DNA of 13,630 nucleotides from Candidatus Saccharimonadota bacterium (lineage in GTDB: Bacteria > Patescibacteriota > Saccharimonadia > Saccharimonadales > Saccharimonadaceae): positions 1 through 13,630 of the forward strand of contig UNSM01000015.1 of assembly GCA_900555425.1 (NCBI GenBank), in the 5' to 3' direction. Positions 1 through 5,688 of this stretch are shown here, one piece after another. The notes beneath the pieces are model-generated. The model was not told where the DNA came from and did not search any database. It saw only the letters and a list, made by a program, of their open reading frames with translations. A program made the position numbers and the translations under genes. Each line of letters begins with the position of its first letter. The stretch's first letter is position 1.

Positions 1-1
1 G

Positions 2-169
2 GCGGAAACTAAGGGCGTGAGTGAAGGACAACTTGATGTCGGGGTGAAAGGTATTGAAAAAGCTAAGATTGAGTGCGCCAGAAAGCACTTCGAAAAGATT
101 AGCAATGGCGACCGTATTTATGGAGTTTGTAACTCATACGAAAAGTTGCTGGAGTTGGTAAGTTACTAA
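2..169 (+). CDS. Type III restriction endonuclease (Res subunit), C-terminal end only
   Basis: The gene enters from the left edge and 55 codons are visible before the TAA. The peptide starts AETKG and continues with a KAKIECARKHFE segment and a tail ending in YEKLLELVSY. An E-x-K motif followed by G, a KAKI(E/D)C(G/A)xKHFE stretch and a hydrophobic end are typical of the nuclease domain at the C-terminus of type III Res proteins, which cut DNA after ATP-dependent translocation when the partner Mod methylase recognises an unmodified site. The visible E and K would belong to the PD-(D/E)xK catalytic core. The helicase part and the mod gene would lie to the left, outside the window. It is the only leftward gene on the + strand and converges on the minus-strand tRNA block. 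The family call rests on a short fragment, so a related DEAD/DEAH-nuclease fusion cannot be excluded. Confidence 0.75.
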   Translation, partial: AETKGVSEGQLDVGVKGIEKAKIECARKHFEKISNGDRIYGVCNSYEKLLELVSY

Positions 170-207
170 GATTCTGCGATACTTTTGTGGCTTGAGCTAT
201 ATGATAT

Positions 208-234
208 AAAAAAGATCCGCATCTCTGCGAATCT
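208..234 (-). terminator. Rho-independent terminator after tRNA-Thr(GGU)
   Basis: On the minus strand a 9-bp stem (arms 226-234 and 213-221, one G-U pair, GAGA loop) is followed by a run of T at 208-213. It lies 11 nt beyond the CCA end of tRNA-Thr(GGU). It also sits between the convergent restriction gene and the tRNA block and so separates the two. Confidence 0.75.
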
Positions 235-244
235 GTGTTTCATA

Positions 245-320
245 TGGAGCCACGATCGGGGCTTGAACCCGAGACCTCATCCTTACCATGGATGCGCTCT
301 ACCAACTGAGCTATCGCGGC
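245..320 (-). tRNA. tRNA-Thr (anticodon GGU)
   Basis: This is a 76-nt cloverleaf on the minus strand. The acceptor arms GCCGCGA/TCGTGGC pair with one G-U, the discriminator is U, and CCA is encoded (245-247). The anticodon stem CATCC/GGATG encloses loop ATGGTAA, giving anticodon GGU for ACC/ACU threonine codons. The D arm (AGCTCAGTTGGTAGAGC) and the T loop GGTTCAAGC are standard. It has its own promoter upstream and its own terminator downstream, so it is probably a single-gene transcript. Confidence 0.96.
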
Positions 321-332
321 GCAACAGGCTTA

Positions 333-362
333 ATTTTAGCACATTAAGCCGTGTTTAATCAA
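333..362 (-). promoter_or_regulatory. Promoter for tRNA-Thr(GGU)
   Basis: The minus strand has -35 TTGATT (357-362), an 18-nt spacer, and an extended -10 TGC-TAAAAT (333-341). The -10 ends 12 nt before the tRNA 5' end. The -35 begins only 5 nt after the stop codon of the membrane-protein gene. Confidence 0.7.
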
Positions 363-367
363 CCGGG

Positions 368-655
368 TCATTTTTTACGAGTGGATTTTTTGGCTGGCGT
401 GCCGGCTTCTTTTGGTAGCTTCGGCGTGACAAATGCCTCTATTATTCCCCACGCTACGCTATTGACTAAGAATGTAACGAACAATATTCCTGAAGCTGAT
501 GCCGCCAAGTGCGCTGATGAGGCGTTAAATAATGTCAATAATCCCGCTACAGCCAGCCCGATTATGGCTAGCATAATATAAGCGTATTGTAATTTCAATC
601 GTTGGTTTTTTTCGCTATTCCATAATGCCAGAATAGATTTTGTAAATTCAAACAT
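368..655 (-). CDS. Small two-pass membrane protein, function unknown
   Basis: A 95-residue protein with a short amphipathic/charged N-terminus, two hydrophobic segments (about residues 23-43 and 55-75) separated by a short Ala/Ser-rich loop, and a Lys-rich C-terminal tail ending KKSTRKK. I do not recognise a family. The reading frame is open further upstream, but that region contains the tRNA-Tyr terminator hairpin (711-734) and this gene's own promoter (662-690), so those codons cannot be coding. The ATG at 653-655 is chosen because it lies 6 nt after the -10 box, about where transcription should start; an ATG two codons earlier is the alternative. There is no Shine-Dalgarno, so the mRNA is probably leaderless. 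By the positive-inside rule the basic tail is probably cytoplasmic, which puts both ends inside. The near-consensus promoter suggests real and substantial expression. Confidence 0.7.
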   Translation of the reverse strand: MFEFTKSILALWNSEKNQRLKLQYAYIMLAIIGLAVAGLLTLFNASSAHLAASASGILFVTFLVNSVAWGIIEAFVTPKLPKEAGTPAKKSTRKK

Positions 656-661
656 ATTCAT

Positions 662-690
662 ATAATAGCACATATGCTTATAAAAGTCAA
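662..690 (-). promoter_or_regulatory. Near-consensus promoter of the 95-residue membrane protein
   Basis: The minus strand has -35 TTGACT (685-690), an exact 17-nt spacer, and extended -10 TGC-TATTAT (662-670). The ATG at 655 lies 6 nt past the -10, so the expected transcription start falls at or within a nucleotide or two of the start codon. Confidence 0.8.
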
Positions 691-710
691 TATTGATACT
701 TTGCGCCATC

Positions 711-734
711 AAAAAGTCGCCCAAAGAAGGCGAC
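711..734 (-). terminator. Rho-independent terminator after tRNA-Tyr
   Basis: On the minus strand, stem GTCGCC/GGCGAC (729-734 with 716-721) with a 7-nt loop is followed by TTTTT (711-715). It lies 13 nt after the CCA of tRNA-Tyr and ends the Thr(UGU)-Tyr transcript before the next promoter. Confidence 0.85.
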
Positions 735-747
735 GATGTTTCAATCT

Positions 748-832
748 TGGTGCTGGAAGTAGGACTCGAACCTACGAAGCCTTACGGCGGGAGATTTACA
801 GTCTCCTGTGATTGCCACTACACGATTCCAGC
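748..832 (-). tRNA. tRNA-Tyr (anticodon GUA)
   Basis: This is an 85-nt class II tRNA with a long variable arm. The acceptor arms GCTGGAA/TTCCAGC pair perfectly, the discriminator is A, and CCA is encoded (748-750). The anticodon stem GGAGA/TCTCC holds loop CTGTAAA with anticodon GUA. The long variable arm and A73 fit bacterial tRNA-Tyr. It is separated by 6 nt from the upstream tRNA-Thr(UGU), and the two are probably processed from one precursor. Confidence 0.96.
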
Positions 833-838
833 GTGATG

Positions 839-915
839 TGGAGCCGCTTCTCGGGCTCGAACCGAGGACCTACGGTTTACAAAACCGTTGCTCTAGCCAA
901 CTGAGCTAAAGCGGC
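839..915 (-). tRNA. tRNA-Thr (anticodon UGU)
   Basis: This is a 77-nt tRNA with perfectly paired acceptor arms GCCGCTT/AAGCGGC, discriminator U and encoded CCA (839-841). The anticodon stem ACGGT/ACCGT holds loop TTTGTAA, giving anticodon UGU for ACA/ACG codons. It is the first gene of a two-tRNA transcript with tRNA-Tyr. It is a different isoacceptor from the GGU tRNA-Thr about 500 bp away. Confidence 0.96.
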
Positions 916-925
916 AACTGAATTT

Positions 926-954
926 ATTTTATCAATTTTTTCTCTCTGTGACAA
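926..954 (-). promoter_or_regulatory. Promoter for tRNA-Thr(UGU)-tRNA-Tyr
   Basis: The minus strand has -35 TTGTCA (949-954), a 17-nt spacer and extended -10 TGA-TAAAAT (926-934). The -10 ends 10 nt before the tRNA 5' end. The -35 begins 4 nt after the stop codon of the TPR gene. Confidence 0.8.
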
Positions 955-958
955 GAGT

Positions 959-1642
959 TTACATAACTATTTTTCGTGGTTGATGTATTTTGCGCTGTTG
1001 GCGTGGACGTGGCGCGTCGGCTTTCTTTGATGACGTCGTCGGAGTTAGCATTTTTGTAGCTTTCTTACGTAATTCTTCAGCCAGCTCAGTCTGCCCAGCA
1101 TTATCATATGCTTCCGCTAAAATTTTCAGCGTCTGAGGAATCGGCTCTAACTCGACAGCCTTTTCCAATGCATTAATAACCTTCTTCGTATTCCCTATTT
1201 TTTCCTGAACCTTAGCGTAAGCGATGTAACGTGCCGCCAAATCATCTTCCATTTCCAGTGCTTGCTCGAATGCTAGAGACGCCTTTTCATAGTTCTCTGT
1301 TTCGTAGTAAATTAAGCCGACGTTATGAAGGCTGGAGGCGCTTGGCTCCAAACTCTGAGCAATTTCAAAACACTCGATGGCGTCTTTATATGCGCGCTGC
1401 TTGGCGTATAAAATCCCCAAACGGTTGTACGCCGTGGCGTTTTTCTCGTCGACTCGCAAAATTGTCAATAAAGCCTTTTCTGCTCGCAGATATTTATTTT
1501 CACGAATTGATTCTTGGGCAATTTCCCATAACTGATCAAGTTTATTAGTAATCTTAGTTGGCAGATCGCCAGTTTCTTTAATTGACGGATGATAAAAAAT
1601 CGCCCAAATCATTAAAATTAGAATGAGGAATAATCCAAACAT
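959..1642 (-). CDS. Membrane-anchored tetratricopeptide-repeat protein
   Basis: A 227-residue protein with a single N-terminal hydrophobic segment (residues about 1-17, MFGLFLILILMIWAIFY). Helical TPR repeats follow from about residue 37 to 195, with recognisable A-x-x-x-[YF]-x-x-A-[LI]-x-x-x-P signatures such as AYNRLGILYAKQRAYKDAI and LHNVGLIYYETENYEKA. The tail is strongly basic (PRPRQQRKIHQPRKIVM). TPR domains bind partner proteins; which partner is not visible here. The gene follows the holB-like gene by 10 nt and could be its operon neighbour. An extended -10 box sits 9 nt before its ATG and no Shine-Dalgarno is present, so it may also be transcribed alone with a near-leaderless mRNA. 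The orientation of the repeats relative to the membrane cannot be settled from sequence alone. Confidence 0.85.
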   Translation of the reverse strand: MFGLFLILILMIWAIFYHPSIKETGDLPTKITNKLDQLWEIAQESIRENKYLRAEKALLTILRVDEKNATAYNRLGILYAKQRAYKDAIECFEIAQSLEPSASSLHNVGLIYYETENYEKASLAFEQALEMEDDLAARYIAYAKVQEKIGNTKKVINALEKAVELEPIPQTLKILAEAYDNAGQTELAEELRKKATKMLTPTTSSKKADAPRPRQQRKIHQPRKIVM

Positions 1643-1651
1643 ATCTATACT

Positions 1652-1660
1652 ATTATATCA
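1652..1660 (-). promoter_or_regulatory. Possible extended -10 promoter of the TPR gene
   Basis: TGA-TATAAT on the minus strand overlaps the last codons of the delta' gene and ends 9 nt before the TPR ATG. No good -35 is seen at 17 nt (GCTGGC), so it would rely on the extended -10. Confidence 0.45.
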
Positions 1661-2462
1661 CAAGTTGCGTCAGCGCCAGCCTGACGTTGGCATTGGATTT
1701 TAATGCACTTGCAACAAAGGTGGTTTTTTCAAGTTGCTCCTCAAGCGACGAATTCATCCCGCGAGATAAAGATTGAAAACGAATCATATTCACTATAATA
1801 TCTGTCAGCAATATCGCTTTTTGGCGGTCAGGAAAGTATTTGATGAGATTCTTAAACGTGTCGTATTCCCGATTTGTGGCTAAAATTTGCTTTGCGTCGG
1901 TGGCTAATTGTCGATATTCGGCGAATTTTTCTGGATTTTCCGCCAATTCTTTAATCAACAATGGTCGCCCAGCCGCGAGGAAAAGGATCTGCTGACTGGA
2001 AGCTGGGTCTAAATTGTACTTTTCAAGCAGTTTTCTATCTTGGGCGAATGTCGTTTTATGAAGCGTCAACGTCTGACAACGAGATCTAACAGTGTCAAGC
2101 ATCAACTTCGGGTTTTTCGCGACAAGGATAAAATTGGTATTTTTATTCGGCTCCTCCAGTGCTTTCAGGAATGCATTTTGCGATGGCTCGGTCATTGAAT
2201 CGGCTTCGTCAATGACAATAACTCGACGATTTATGGCGTAAGTTCGGAGCGTAGAGATGAGCTCGCGGATTTGATCAACAGATATGGTTTGCTTTTCTGG
2301 AAGCGGCTTCAGGTGAAAAGTATCGTTATTTTTTGCTAGCATTTTAGCTACGCCCAGCCCGTCAAGTCCGTAATCCGCAATCACCAAAAGTGCGTGCGGT
2401 AATTGCGATGAAATCTGGCTGATTTTTTGAGCGTCTCGAGCGGATATAATCACTTCAGACAT
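1653..2462 (-). CDS. holB: DNA polymerase III delta'-like clamp-loader subunit
   Basis: A 269-residue AAA+ ATPase-like protein. It has VIVIDEADSM at residues 81-90 (Walker B-like), the SQNAFLKALEEP segment at 94-105 and the SRC motif at 127-129, which together mark the DnaX/HolB clamp-loader family. The Walker A region (around residues 28-40, ADYGLDGLGVAK) lacks the G-x-x-x-x-GK[ST] signature. This fits delta', which assists the DnaX ATPases without hydrolysing ATP itself. No zinc-binding cysteine cluster is present, and the protein is shorter than E. coli delta' (about 334 residues). The ATG directly abuts the stop of the pseudouridine synthase gene (TAGATG), and GAGGA lies about 8 nt upstream, so the two are translationally coupled. 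A tau/gamma paralogue is unlikely given the missing P-loop. Confidence 0.85.
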   Translation of the reverse strand: MSEVIISARDAQKISQISSQLPHALLVIADYGLDGLGVAKMLAKNNDTFHLKPLPEKQTISVDQIRELISTLRTYAINRRVIVIDEADSMTEPSQNAFLKALEEPNKNTNFILVAKNPKLMLDTVRSRCQTLTLHKTTFAQDRKLLEKYNLDPASSQQILFLAAGRPLLIKELAENPEKFAEYRQLATDAKQILATNREYDTFKNLIKYFPDRQKAILLTDIIVNMIRFQSLSRGMNSSLEEQLEKTTFVASALKSNANVRLALTQLVI

Positions 2463-3608
2463 CTATAAATCCTCTGGGAAGAACTTCTTGAATTCGTCAG
2501 GAACTGCGGCTTCAAAAACTTTTCTCTCGCCAGACGGCAAAGTTATCTCTAATTTTTGAGCATGCAACATCATACGGCAATCCGAAGACTTTCCATAAAC
2601 TCGATCGCCAAGAATCGGTGCATTCAAATGAGCCAGATGGACACGCAATTGATGAGTTCGACCAGTGGTCGGCTTCAATTCCACAAGCGACTGAGTATCA
2701 TTTTCCGTCAAAACATGGTAAGTCGTCTGAGCTGGTTTCCCGTTCGGATCTATACGAAAAGTGCTCGGCGCTGAAGGATTGCGACCAATTGGCAGATCAA
2801 TTTTTGCGGCATTCAACTTTGGCTTGCCGTCGGTTATCGCTATGTAGGTTTTCTTGGCGGTTCGCTCGGCAAATTGCCTCTGTAGGTGCGCGGCAGATTC
2901 TGGGTTTTTGGCGATAATCAATAGTCCTGAGGTGTCGCGGTCAAGCCTATGAACAATTCCCGGACGATCCGTGTCCGTCGCAAACGAAGTCTTCGGGCGA
3001 ATTATCTCCGCAACCGTCGGCTCGTCAGAAAGTCCGCCCTTCGCGTGCGTCAGCAATCCGCTTGGTTTATTGACGACGATCACATCATCATCCTCGTATA
3101 AAATCGGCAAGTCAACGTCCGCCTGCTCTTTTTCTGGCAAATTAAGCGCAATCTCATCAGTTTCATCAACCTCAAACTTCGGCATTGTCGCAACTTTATT
3201 ATTGACCGAAACGTATCCAGCTTTTATGTATTTTTGCCAAAGACTTCGAGAAATTGTCGTGTCGAATTTAGTCGATAAATAAATATCCAAGCGCACTTTG
3301 GTTGGCGAAATTCGGAACATTATGACGTATTTTCCCTGGAACGGCGTTTCGATAAATTCCGGGTCTAGCGGATTCGGCAAAATCTCGGCGTTATCCGGTT
3401 TTTCCGTCCACAGCTCGTCAATAGACTCTTCGTCAACAATCGAGCCGTAAAGCAGCGCAAAATGCTGCTTATTCAAAATAAATTCCGCAAAAACGTGCGA
3501 CTCGTTCGTTTGAATTTCCAGCCGACGCAGTGCCTTGACTGGCGTATTGTCGTCCGCCAGTTTGTACAATCTAGCTATTTTCAGCACTGTTCGAGGTAAT
3601 ATTTTCAC
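2463..3608 (-). CDS. RluA-family 23S rRNA pseudouridine synthase with N-terminal extension
   Basis: A 381-residue protein. Residues about 106-155 form an S4 RNA-binding domain (RLDIYLS...GYVSVNNK). The catalytic domain follows, with HRLDRDTSG at 220-228 (nucleophile Asp223) and GRTHQLRVHL at 316-325, both hallmarks of RluA/RluD enzymes that isomerise uridine to pseudouridine in rRNA. Family members are usually about 300-325 residues. The extra 105 N-terminal residues are not part of either domain and I cannot assign them. The start is GTG at 3606-3608, preceded 8 nt upstream by a perfect AAGGAG that overlaps the trpS stop, so the start is well supported. It sits between trpS and holB in one operon. 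RluD-type specificity (23S helix 69) is possible but not proven. Confidence 0.88.
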   Translation of the reverse strand: MKILPRTVLKIARLYKLADDNTPVKALRRLEIQTNESHVFAEFILNKQHFALLYGSIVDEESIDELWTEKPDNAEILPNPLDPEFIETPFQGKYVIMFRISPTKVRLDIYLSTKFDTTISRSLWQKYIKAGYVSVNNKVATMPKFEVDETDEIALNLPEKEQADVDLPILYEDDDVIVVNKPSGLLTHAKGGLSDEPTVAEIIRPKTSFATDTDRPGIVHRLDRDTSGLLIIAKNPESAAHLQRQFAERTAKKTYIAITDGKPKLNAAKIDLPIGRNPSAPSTFRIDPNGKPAQTTYHVLTENDTQSLVELKPTTGRTHQLRVHLAHLNAPILGDRVYGKSSDCRMMLHAQKLEITLPSGERKVFEAAVPDEFKKFFPEDL

Positions 3609-3620
3609 GCGATTTGCTCC

Positions 3621-4664
3621 TTATTTTCGAAGCCCTACGGCTTTTTGAACGCGATACAAAGTTTCATTGGCGACGACATTCATGTCTTTTTCACTGGAAG
3701 CCAATTTCTCTTCAATCGCTCGCTCATCAACCGCCGCAAGCCGATTCTGGAAATTCTCCAAAAATTCCGCAACTTCGTCAGCCACGATTCGCTTGAAATC
3801 GCCATAACGATCCATACCGAAGTACTCGTTGGCGGTCTGCTCCAAAGTAACTTCCCTGCCAGCGTCTTGCCGAACCAAAGTCAAAATCTCCAGCAAATTA
3901 GAAATTCCCGGCTGATTTTCCTTGTCGTATTGAACCTTGCCAATTGAATCTGTTGTTGCGCTCATTATTTTCTTATGTGCCGATTTTGGATCGTCAGAAA
4001 GGAAAATAATTCCCTTGCCACTCTCGTCAGATTTGCTCATTTTCTTCGCTGGATTCACGAGATCTTTAATCCTCAATCCTTGATCTTTTCCGAAGAATTG
4101 ATGTTGCTGAATTACGGGTTTTGGCACGATAAATAGATCGCCAAACTTACGATTCATTCGCTCGGCAATATCACGCGTGAACTCCAAATGCTGAGTCTGG
4201 TCGTCGCCGACTGGCACGTAAGTTGCGCCGTAAAGCAAGATGTCGGCAGCCATCAGAACGGGATAGTTAAATAGTCCAACGGAAGCGTCGCCTTTACTTC
4301 CCTTATCCTTAAACTGTGTCATTCGGCTCATCTCGCCAAATCCAGTAAAACAGTCCAAAATCCACGCCAGTTCACTGTGCGCCGAAATGCGACTTTGGCG
4401 GTAAAGATGAACGGAAGGGTTATCCAGCGGTAATCCAGCGGCGGTATAAATTCGCGCGTTGTTCAAGGTGCTGTCGTATAACTTGCTGTGGTCAATTGGC
4501 GTCGTAAAACTGTGAAGGTCTGGGATGAATAGATTGATATCGTATTCGGACGAGTGGCGATTTGCCATGTTGATAATTGGCAAAATAGCCCCAAAGTAAT
4601 TACCTATGTGGATGTTGTTGTTGGCGCGCACGCCAGTGAGGATGACGGGTTTGGATGGTTTCAT
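3621..4664 (-). CDS. trpS: Tryptophan--tRNA ligase
   Basis: A 347-residue class I aminoacyl-tRNA synthetase. It has the HIGH-type signature HIGN at residues 19-22 within an N-N-x-HIGNYFGA context, the TrpRS motif GDDQTQHLE at 152-160, and KMSKS at 207-211. Length and motif order match bacterial TrpRS (about 330-350 residues), which charges tRNA-Trp in the cytosol. It is the first gene of a trpS-rluA-holB-(TPR) operon. The ATG lies 7 nt after an extended -10 box (TGT-TATAAT) and no Shine-Dalgarno precedes it, so the mRNA is probably leaderless or nearly so. I saw no T-box or trp leader in the 67-bp upstream gap. Confidence 0.96.
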   Translation of the reverse strand: MKPSKPVILTGVRANNNIHIGNYFGAILPIINMANRHSSEYDINLFIPDLHSFTTPIDHSKLYDSTLNNARIYTAAGLPLDNPSVHLYRQSRISAHSELAWILDCFTGFGEMSRMTQFKDKGSKGDASVGLFNYPVLMAADILLYGATYVPVGDDQTQHLEFTRDIAERMNRKFGDLFIVPKPVIQQHQFFGKDQGLRIKDLVNPAKKMSKSDESGKGIIFLSDDPKSAHKKIMSATTDSIGKVQYDKENQPGISNLLEILTLVRQDAGREVTLEQTANEYFGMDRYGDFKRIVADEVAEFLENFQNRLAAVDERAIEEKLASSEKDMNVVANETLYRVQKAVGLRK

Positions 4665-4671
4665 TAGATAT

Positions 4672-4680
4672 ATTATAACA
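4672..4680 (-). promoter_or_regulatory. Extended -10 promoter of trpS
   Basis: TGT-TATAAT on the minus strand ends 7 nt before the trpS ATG. The -35 region is weak (TTACTT with a 16-nt spacer at best). The rest of the gap (4681-4731) shows no clear terminator for the gene upstream. Confidence 0.6.
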
Positions 4681-4731
4681 TTATTCGATCGTTAAGTAAT
4701 GGGACGATATTTTCTTTCTAGTTTAACTTAG

Positions 4732-5025
4732 CTATTGATCTATAATTTTCAAAGACTTTTTGTATACGGACTCTATGTCCTTTTCTATCTTTCGTATAGC
4801 TGATACATCACTTTGGGATGTTGCTATGCCATCAAAGTTACTTGCTAAATCATCCCAGTCAATTGTTGGATAGTCAACTTTATCGCAGCCAGTCAATCTC
4901 GCCATTACAAAACACAACGAGCTAAGAGACTCCGCCACCTTATATTTATCTGGCGAATCTCGGTAGAGATCAATGATTTCGCGAGCAATGATAGCCTGTT
5001 GTATACGGTTATTATCAGCTTTCAT
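4732..5025 (-). CDS. Small soluble helical protein, unknown function
   Basis: A 97-residue protein with no membrane segment or signal peptide. It looks mostly helical, with an Asp-rich middle (DKVDYPTIDWDDLASNFD) and a Lys-rich C-terminal helix. I recognise no family. Its start overlaps the stop of the HAM1-like gene in an ATGA (5022-5025), so it should be translated by coupling; a GAGGG lies too far upstream (about 16 nt) to serve as an ordinary ribosome binding site. It is the last gene of the hydrolase-CYTH-GrpB-HAM1 run. The tight overlap argues that it is real and perhaps partners the HAM1-like protein, but that is inference. Confidence 0.7.
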   Translation of the reverse strand: MKADNNRIQQAIIAREIIDLYRDSPDKYKVAESLSSLCFVMARLTGCDKVDYPTIDWDDLASNFDGIATSQSDVSAIRKIEKDIESVYKKSLKIIDQ

Positions 5026-5612
5026 GCATCTATTAAATAATCCCTCAACATCGCGAGCCCATCAACTTTCTCAATTATCGTCAGATATTCCTGCCATTCT
5101 TCGTCGTTCAGCTCTGCCAAACTACGACCAGGAAAGCTCGGATGTCCATAAATATATAACAATTCCGTCCAGCCATGAAGATTATCGCCGCTCGGCTCGT
5201 CAACGATAAATCCCTCTTCGTTGGCTACGAAAATGTGGTCTTTTTCGCCGTCAAAATAGCCAACCGCAAAAGAAAAAATAGCTCGACGATCAGCCTCGCC
5301 TTTCATCAACTTGATAATGCCGGGATAACTAAAGCTATTCAGTAGCAATTTAACAAATGGTCCCGGAAAACCTTTCAGCGCCGGAATGAAAAAACCGCGG
5401 TCATCAACGACCAGGCGCTTGTTCGGAAACGCTTTCTTGGCTTGAGATAATTTACTTTTTGCAATCGTCTGAATGTCTAGCCCTCGCCCTTCGTCAAAAT
5501 CATAATCAAGCTGCCTTAAATCAACACCAAGCGGCTGGAGGAGTTCTTGAAGGCTGGTGAATTTGCTGTGATTGGAAGTGATAAAATAAATTGGGCTATT
5601 CTCTTGTTTCAT
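5022..5612 (-). CDS. HAM1/RdgB-family nucleoside triphosphate pyrophosphatase, divergent
   Basis: A 196-residue protein resembling the HAM1/RdgB (ITPase) family, which hydrolyses non-canonical purine NTPs (ITP, XTP) to monophosphates and keeps them out of nucleic acids. The N-terminal ITSNHSKF (11-18) matches the family's (T/S)xNxxK(F/L) substrate motif. VVDDRGFFIPALKGFPG (68-84) matches the (E/D)D(S/T)GLxVxALxGxPG motif with D70/D71. The C-terminal half is unusual: the SHR-type motif near the end is not seen, and YGHPSFPGRSLAELNDEEW only partly resembles the usual GxT(F/M)AE(L/M) region. It may therefore act on other substrates. The ATG lies 7 nt after a TATACT box with no Shine-Dalgarno, so it may start its own leaderless transcript. 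It overlaps the next gene by 4 nt. Confidence 0.75.
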   Translation of the reverse strand: MKQENSPIYFITSNHSKFTSLQELLQPLGVDLRQLDYDFDEGRGLDIQTIAKSKLSQAKKAFPNKRLVVDDRGFFIPALKGFPGPFVKLLLNSFSYPGIIKLMKGEADRRAIFSFAVGYFDGEKDHIFVANEEGFIVDEPSGDNLHGWTELLYIYGHPSFPGRSLAELNDEEWQEYLTIIEKVDGLAMLRDYLIDA

Positions 5613-5619
5613 GCTAATA

Positions 5620-5648
5620 AGTATACGCTAACTAACGTTATTTTGCAG
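5620..5648 (-). promoter_or_regulatory. Putative promoter of the HAM1-like gene, overlapping the repeat
   Basis: A -10 TATACT (5620-5625) ends 7 nt before the ATG. With a 17-nt spacer the -35 would be CTGCAA (5643-5648), a 3/6 match. That -35 lies inside the duplicated CYTH-tail sequence (5634-5675). Confidence 0.4.
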
Positions 5649-5675
5649 ATTTCTAATGCTCGTGTCGTGCGGAAT
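5634..5675 (-). repeat. 42-bp direct repeat, copy A (orphan copy of the CYTH gene 3' end)
   Basis: It matches 6236-6277 at 40 of 42 positions in the same orientation. Read in the right frame on the minus strand it encodes IPHDTSIRNLQNNV followed by S and TAG, almost identical to the C-terminus of the intact CYTH protein. No start codon or upstream CYTH sequence accompanies it, so it is a gene-end remnant. It lies 13 nt past the stop of the GrpB gene and in the promoter region of the HAM1-like gene. Confidence 0.9.
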
Positions 5676-5688
5676 ATGAATGAGGAGA

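Noticed and set aside
656..724. Upstream in-frame extension of the 95-residue membrane protein (start near 724 or at other Met codons)
   Set aside because: The extension runs through the tRNA-Tyr terminator hairpin and this gene's own promoter, so it cannot be on the mRNA.
2618..3282. Open + strand frames opposite the pseudouridine synthase gene
   Set aside because: They overlap a clearly coding minus-strand gene, have no ribosome binding sites or recognisable motifs, and look like antisense shadows.
5634..5675. Copy A of the CYTH tail as a functional small peptide gene
   Set aside because: It has no start codon or ribosome binding site in the matching frame. It is best read as a duplication remnant.
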